NCBI RefSeq assembly: GCF_042678485.1
Contig: NZ_JBHTKR010000007.1
Span: 62,001-126,000, forward strand
Origin: Seohaeicola saemankumensis
Lineage (GTDB): Bacteria > Pseudomonadota > Alphaproteobacteria > Rhodobacterales > Rhodobacteraceae
Direction of reading: 5' to 3'
DNA: 64,000 nt
Of the stretch, positions 59,426-64,000 are shown in pieces. A program made the translations under genes and the position numbers. Position 1 is the stretch's first letter; each line of letters begins with the position of its first letter. A model generated the notes under the pieces. The model worked only from the letters and a program-made list of their open reading frames with translations. It was not told where the DNA came from and ran no database searches.

Positions 59426-60472
59426 ATGTCACTTTTCGATAAGATGCCAAGCATTTTCGCCTCGGATATGGCGATCGACCTGGGCACAGCCAATACACTG
59501 GTCTATGTCAAGGGCAAGGGCATCGTCCTCAGCGAGCCGTCGGTCGTGGCCTACCATATCAAGGATGGTGTAAAGAAGGTTCTGGCAGTGGGCGAGGATG
59601 CCAAGCTGATGCTGGGCCGCACCCCCGGCAGCATCGAGGCGATCCGCCCGATGCGGGACGGTGTGATTGCCGATTTCGACACGGCCGAAGAGATGATCAA
59701 GCACTTTATCCGCAAGGTGCTGAAGCGGTCCACCTTTTCAAAACCCAAGATCATCGTCTGCGTGCCCCATGGCGCGACTCCGGTCGAGAAACGCGCGATC
59801 CGGCAGTCGGTACTCTCTGCAGGGGCGCGCAAGGCGGGCTTGATCGCCGAACCCATCGCCGCGGCCATCGGTGCGGGGATGCCGATCACGGACCCCACTG
59901 GCAACATGGTGGTGGATATCGGCGGCGGCACGACCGAGGTTGCGGTGCTGTCGCTGGGCGACATCGTCTATGCCCGGTCGGTCCGGGTGGGTGGCGACCG
60001 GATGGACGAGGCGATCATCAACTACCTGCGTCGTCAGCACAACCTGCTGGTGGGCGAGGCGACGGCGGAACGCATCAAGACCTCGATCGGCACGGCGCGG
60101 ATGCCCGATGACGGGCGCGGCACCTCGATGATGATCCGGGGCCGCGACCTGCTGAACGGCGTGCCGAAAGAGACCGAGATCAGCCAGGCGCAGGTGGCAG
60201 AAGCCCTCAGCGAGCCGGTGCAGCAAATCTGCGAGGCGGTGATGACCGCGCTGGAAGCGACACCGCCGGACCTGGCTGCCGACATCGTGGATCGCGGCGT
60301 CATGCTGACGGGTGGCGGCGCGCTGCTGGGCGATCTGGATCTGGCGCTGCGCGAACAGACGGGCCTGGCCGTGTCCATCGCGGACGAGGCGCTGAACTGT
60401 GTGGCGCTGGGGACAGGCAAGGCACTTGAATACGAAAAACAGCTGCGTCACGCGATCGATTACGACAGCTGA
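59426..60472 (+). CDS. mreB: rod shape-determining actin-like protein MreB
   Basis: 348-residue actin-fold ATPase that forms membrane-bound filaments directing lateral wall synthesis. Phosphate 1 motif MAIDLGTANTLVYVKGKGIV, phosphate 2 VVDIGGGTTEVAVLSLG and adenosine motif LTGGGALLGDLD. N-terminal SLFDKMPSIF amphipathic segment for membrane contact. First gene of mreBCD-mrdA-rodA, on one strand with overlaps from mreC on. Confidence 0.97.
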   Translation: MSLFDKMPSIFASDMAIDLGTANTLVYVKGKGIVLSEPSVVAYHIKDGVKKVLAVGEDAKLMLGRTPGSIEAIRPMRDGVIADFDTAEEMIKHFIRKVLKRSTFSKPKIIVCVPHGATPVEKRAIRQSVLSAGARKAGLIAEPIAAAIGAGMPITDPTGNMVVDIGGGTTEVAVLSLGDIVYARSVRVGGDRMDEAIINYLRRQHNLLVGEATAERIKTSIGTARMPDDGRGTSMMIRGRDLLNGVPKETEISQAQVAEALSEPVQQICEAVMTALEATPPDLAADIVDRGVMLTGGGALLGDLDLALREQTGLAVSIADEALNCVALGTGKALEYEKQLRHAIDYDS

Positions 60473-60503
60473 TCCTTTCACCCTCTGACATCAGGGGTCC
60501 GAC

Positions 60504-61436
60504 TTGGCAAAGGACAAATCGCAGGCTGAAGACTACCTGGCCCCCCTCAAGCGATTGCTGCTGGGGGTGCTGGTCCTGTGCCTGGTCGGACTTTTCCTGG
60601 TGTGGCGGATCGACAGCCCGCGTGTCGAACGCTTTCGCGCCGCCGTCGTGGACCGCGTCGTGCCCAGTTTCGACTGGGCCATGGCGCCGGTGACCGCGAC
60701 GGTGAACCTGGTCAGGGACTTCCAGAGCTATCAGCGCATCGTGCAGCAGAACCAGGACCTGCGGAACGAATTGCAGAAGATGAAGGCCTGGAAAGAGGCC
60801 GCGCTTCAGCTGGAGCAGGAGAATGCGCGCCTTCTGGATCTGAACAAGGTCCGTCTTGACCCGCGCCTGACCTTCGTGACGGGCGTCGTGCTGGCCGACA
60901 GCGGATCGCCCTTCCGGCAATCGGTCCTTCTGAACGTGGGCGCGCGCGACGGCATCGTCGATGGCTGGGCCACGATGGACGGGATCGGCCTTGTGGGTCG
61001 GATCTCGGGCGTGGGGCGCGATACGTCCCGCGTGATACTGCTGACCGATCCCGCCAGCCGGATCCCGGCGACGATACAACCTTCGGGCCAGGCCGCGATC
61101 GTGCAGGGCGACAATACGGCCGCGCCGTTGATCTCGTTCCTGGAGGATCCCGACCTCGTGCGCCCCGGTGACCGGGTCGTGTCCTCGGGTGATGGCGGGG
61201 TCTTTCCGGCCGGCCTGCTGATCGGGCAGGTCGCCACCGACCCCGGCGGGCGGCTGCGCGTGATCCTGGCCGCCGATTACGAGCGGCTGGAATTCCTGCG
61301 CGTGCTACGCAATCCCGGCACCGAGGTGATCAGGGACCCCGGCGCGCTGGTCGCGCCCAGGCAGGAGCGTCTGACCCCCGCCCCCCTGCCCGCGGATGGC
61401 GCGACACTGTCCGAGACGGAGGACAGCAATGGCTGA
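60504..61436 (+). CDS. mreC: rod shape-determining protein MreC
   Basis: 310-residue periplasmic scaffold with one membrane helix (LLLGVLVLCLVGLFLVW, about residues 18-35), a coiled coil (QNQDLRNELQKMKAWKEAAL) and a double beta-barrel domain. The start is TTG at 60504 with AGGGGTCCGAC before it, 31 bp after mreB; no suitable ATG exists. Links MreB filaments with PBP2 and RodA. C-terminal Pro-rich tail overlaps mreD start by 8 bp. Confidence 0.93.
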   Translation: MAKDKSQAEDYLAPLKRLLLGVLVLCLVGLFLVWRIDSPRVERFRAAVVDRVVPSFDWAMAPVTATVNLVRDFQSYQRIVQQNQDLRNELQKMKAWKEAALQLEQENARLLDLNKVRLDPRLTFVTGVVLADSGSPFRQSVLLNVGARDGIVDGWATMDGIGLVGRISGVGRDTSRVILLTDPASRIPATIQPSGQAAIVQGDNTAAPLISFLEDPDLVRPGDRVVSSGDGGVFPAGLLIGQVATDPGGRLRVILAADYERLEFLRVLRNPGTEVIRDPGALVAPRQERLTPAPLPADGATLSETEDSNG

Positions 61437-61968
61437 GGGTAGCGCCACCCGCGTTTGGGGCATGCGTCTGATGTACCTGGCGCTTGCGCTGGCGCTGATC
61501 TTCGCAAAGCTGATCCCGCTGGATTTTCAGCCGCAGGCCTGGGCCGGCCCGGATCTTCTGGTGGCCTTCACCTTTGCCTGGGTGCTGCGGAGACCGGAAT
61601 TCGTGCCCGCCCTGTCGATCGGGCTTGTGGTTCTGCTGGCCGATCTTCTGTTCCTGCGTCCGCCGGGCCTGTGGGCGGCCCTGATGGTGCTTGGAACCCA
61701 GGCTCTGCGGAACCGGGCGCGCAACCTGCGCGATCAACCCTTCGTGATGGAATGGCTTGCCGTCGCCGTTGTCTTCCTGGCGATATCCGTGGCGAACCGG
61801 CTGGTTCTGGCCATCCTGATGGTGCCGCAGGCGCCTTTGGGGCTGACCATCATTCACATGATGATGACCTTGATCTGCTATCCGGTCGTGGTCATGCTGT
61901 CGCAATGGGTCTTTGGCGTACGCAAGGCGGCGCCAGGGGATCTGGACAGGCTGGGGCAACGGATATGA
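61429..61968 (+). CDS. mreD: rod shape-determining protein MreD
   Basis: 179-residue membrane protein with about five helices (MYLALALALIFAKLIPLDF, LSIGLVVLLADLLFL and others), the smallest and least conserved member of the elongasome core. GGAGGACAGCA precedes the ATG at 61429 inside the mreC end. Its stop overlaps the mrdA start (ATGA). Confidence 0.9.
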   Translation: MAEGSATRVWGMRLMYLALALALIFAKLIPLDFQPQAWAGPDLLVAFTFAWVLRRPEFVPALSIGLVVLLADLLFLRPPGLWAALMVLGTQALRNRARNLRDQPFVMEWLAVAVVFLAISVANRLVLAILMVPQAPLGLTIIHMMMTLICYPVVVMLSQWVFGVRKAAPGDLDRLGQRI

Positions 61969-63908
61969 GACGCAATCCGAAGGACAGCGCCGATTCATCC
62001 CGCCGGATCACCCGGCGCGGGCTGGTCCTGGGTGGCGCACAGCTGGCCTTCATGGGAATCCTGGGGCTCAGGATGCGGTACATGCAGGTGGAACAGGCCG
62101 ACCAGTTCCGCGTTCTGGCCGAGGAAAACCGGATCAGCATCCGGCTGATCGCGCCCGCGCGCGGGCAGATCTATGATCGCAACGGCGCAACGATCGCAGA
62201 GAACCAGCCCAGCTACCGGATCATCATGGTGCGCGAGGATGCCGGCGACATCGACCTTGTGATGCGGCGTCTCGCGGCGCTGATCGACCTTGGCGAGGAT
62301 GATCAGCAGCGCGCCCTGAAGGAAATGCGCGACAGCCGTGGCGATACCCAGGTCACCGTGGCTGACCGGGTCAGTTGGGAAGATATCTCGAAGGTTGCGA
62401 TCAATGCCCCCGCCCTGCCCGGCGTCACCCCCGAGGTCGGCCTGTCACGCGCCTATCCGATGGGGCCGGATTTCGCGCATGTCGTGGGCTATGTGGGTCC
62501 GATCAGCGATTACGACCTCGCACGGATCGAGAACCCCGATCACCTGCTGCGAATCCCGCGCTTCCAGATCGGCAAGGTCGGGCTTGAATCGCGGATGGAA
62601 GAGGTGTTGCGCGGCAAGGCAGGCACCAAACGGGTCGAAGTGAATGCCGCGGGACGGGTCATGCGCGAACTCGACCGCCAGGAGGGCAAGGCCGGCGCGA
62701 ATATCCAGCTGACCGTGGACAATGCCTTGCAATCCTACGTCCAGGCCAGGCTTGCGGGCGAAAGCGCCGCCGCTGTCGTGATGGATTGCGCGACGGGGGA
62801 TCTGCTGTCCATCGCCTCGGCGCCCAGTTTCGATCCCAACCTTTTCGTGCGCGGGATCTCGGTCGCGGATTATTCGGAACTGACCGAGAATACCTATCGC
62901 CCGCTGGCCAACAAGTCGGTGCAGGGGCTTTATCCGCCCGGGTCCACCTACAAGATGGTCACGGTGCTGGCCGCGCTGGATGCGGGTGTGATCACCCCCG
63001 AGGAAACCGTCTGGTGCCCCGGTCACCTGGAAGTATCGGGACGGCGCTTTCACTGCTGGAAACGCGCGGGCCATGGTCACATGAACCTGGAAACCGCGCT
63101 GCGCGAAAGCTGCGATGTCTATTACTACGATCTGGCGCTGAAGGTCGGGATCGACGCAATGTCGGCGATGGCCGAGAAGCTGGGCATCGGCGTGCGCTTC
63201 GATCTGCCGATGTCTGCGGTGGCGCGGGGCCGTGCCCCCACCCGCGACTGGAAGCGTGAGAACGTGGGCCAGGACTGGGTGGTGGGCGACACGGTCAACG
63301 CCTCGATCGGGCAGGGTTTCGTTCTGACCTCGCCGCTGCATCTGGCGGTGATGACCGCGCGGCTGGCCGTTGGCCGCAAGGTGGAACCGCGCCTGATCCG
63401 CAGCATCGACGGGATCGAACAGCCCGTCATCGCCGCGGAACCGCTGGGCTTCAACGAAAACCACATGCGCGCGATCCGTCGCGCGATGTTCGAGGCGACG
63501 AACAACCGCCGCGGCACGGCCTACGGCAGCCGGATCATCACCGATGGCTATCGCATGGCGGGCAAGACCGGCACCAGCCAGGTCCGCAACATCACGGCGG
63601 CCGAACGGGCGCGCGGCGTCATCCGCAACGAAGATCTGCCCTGGGAACGGCGCGATCACGCGCTTTTCGTGAACTACGCCCCCTATGATGATCCGCGCGT
63701 CGCCGTGGCCGTGGTGGTGGAACATGGCGGCGGCGGATCCGCTGTCGCGGCGCCGGTGGCGCGCGACATCACGCTGCAGGCGCTTTACAAGGGCGACCCG
63801 CCGCTTGATGCCTATCCCGAGGGCGACCGTGCCCGCATCCAGGCATTGCAGGAACGGCTGCGCCGTGAACGCGCGCCGTCCGCCCGCCCCGGACAGGATC
63901 GCGCATGA
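61965..63908 (+). CDS. mrdA: penicillin-binding protein 2 (elongasome transpeptidase)
   Basis: 647-residue class B PBP: single N-terminal membrane anchor (LVLGGAQLAFMGILGL), pedestal domain (PARGQIYDRNG), and transpeptidase with SxxK in PPGSTYKM (about residue 327), SxN-type ESCDVYYY (about 382) and KTGT in AGKTGTSQ (about 533). Cross-links peptidoglycan in lateral growth with RodA. Overlaps mreD and rodA by 4 bp each. Confidence 0.96.
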   Translation: MRRNPKDSADSSRRITRRGLVLGGAQLAFMGILGLRMRYMQVEQADQFRVLAEENRISIRLIAPARGQIYDRNGATIAENQPSYRIIMVREDAGDIDLVMRRLAALIDLGEDDQQRALKEMRDSRGDTQVTVADRVSWEDISKVAINAPALPGVTPEVGLSRAYPMGPDFAHVVGYVGPISDYDLARIENPDHLLRIPRFQIGKVGLESRMEEVLRGKAGTKRVEVNAAGRVMRELDRQEGKAGANIQLTVDNALQSYVQARLAGESAAAVVMDCATGDLLSIASAPSFDPNLFVRGISVADYSELTENTYRPLANKSVQGLYPPGSTYKMVTVLAALDAGVITPEETVWCPGHLEVSGRRFHCWKRAGHGHMNLETALRESCDVYYYDLALKVGIDAMSAMAEKLGIGVRFDLPMSAVARGRAPTRDWKRENVGQDWVVGDTVNASIGQGFVLTSPLHLAVMTARLAVGRKVEPRLIRSIDGIEQPVIAAEPLGFNENHMRAIRRAMFEATNNRRGTAYGSRIITDGYRMAGKTGTSQVRNITAAERARGVIRNEDLPWERRDHALFVNYAPYDDPRVAVAVVVEHGGGGSAVAAPVARDITLQALYKGDPPLDAYPEGDRARIQALQERLRRERAPSARPGQDRA

Positions 63909-64000
63909 GCTATCTTGAATATACCGTCAAGACGGTGCCTTCGGGCGTCCGCAAGGTGCTCTATCTCAATTGGCCGCTGGTGCTGCTGCTGGTTGCCGTG
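63905..64000 (+). CDS. rodA: RodA peptidoglycan glycosyltransferase, N-terminal part
   Basis: The first 32 codons (MSYLEYTVKTVPSGVRKVLY then a hydrophobic LNWPLVLLLVAV) of a gene that runs off the right edge. Position directly after mrdA with a 4 bp overlap and the start of the first membrane helix fit RodA, the SEDS polymerase partner of PBP2. Identity rests mainly on context. Confidence 0.85.
   Translation, partial: MSYLEYTVKTVPSGVRKVLYLNWPLVLLLVAV

Noticed and set aside
1..64000. tRNA, rRNA, CRISPR array or prophage
   Set aside because: None was seen by eye: no cloverleaf-like sequence with conserved GGTTCGAATCC, no spaced direct repeats, no phage structural or integrase genes. A covariance search would be needed to exclude small RNAs.

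Overview
The window is high-GC chromosomal DNA of an alphaproteobacterium, almost certainly a phototrophic member of the Rhodobacterales (Rhodobacter/Roseobacter group). This rests on many typical family pairs (Hsp20-DUF1150, DUF6455, Hint-domain RTX proteins, EI24, DUF1467 with methylmalonyl-CoA epimerase), on bacteriochlorophyll genes bchE and bchJ, and on PpsR/CrtJ-type (TGT-N12-ACA) and FnrL-type (TTGAY-N4-RTCAA) operator sequences. The genus cannot be fixed from the sequence. No rRNA, tRNA, CRISPR array, intact insertion sequence or prophage was seen. Genes are dense, with many 1-8 bp overlaps.

Layout. 0-13 kb: copper-chaperone end, rpmB, an ABC exporter, rimO, a membrane LytTR regulator divergent from an ABC-2 transporter, three tandem four-cysteine DUF6455 genes behind an FNR-type box, an M48 lipoprotein, a class II deacetylase-like hydrolase, nitroreductase, EI24, DUF1467 and methylmalonyl-CoA epimerase. 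13-19 kb: a receiver-only response regulator, aspS, then a detached photosynthesis island (bchJ, bchE and a second BchJ-like gene) with overlapping FNR and PpsR sites. 19-30 kb: carB, tdk, a KAS III-like synthase, a ybjN-proC-csaA-dehydrogenase operon, and a LysR regulator divergent from DoxX and an NAD(P)H-binding protein.

30-43 kb: a 1.3 kb gene-poor stretch precedes a 2207-residue RTX-like calcium-binding protein with a C-terminal Hint domain and two nearly identical 1200 bp tandem units; then ubiK, lgt, a MidA-type methyltransferase, pgeF, a 49-residue basic protein and a second Hint protein. 43-56 kb: Lrp regulator, trxB, a fused ATP sulfurylase/APS kinase, Hsp20-DUF1150, purEK, a 2OG-Fe(II) oxygenase, a zinc protease-like protein, nadE, a secreted protein of 18 MORN repeats, and an FeS-type cryptochrome/photolyase with a short-chain dehydrogenase. 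56-64 kb: leuA behind a leucine-rich leader peptide with a stem (attenuation), rlmJ, and the rod-shape cluster mreBCD-mrdA-rodA.

The points most worth following are the dual FNR/PpsR control of an isolated bchE-bchJ operon bracketed by almost identical PpsR sites in opposite orientation, the FNR-box-associated DUF6455 triplet, the leuA leader, the recently duplicated RTX gene, and a small dispersed repeat related to terminators.
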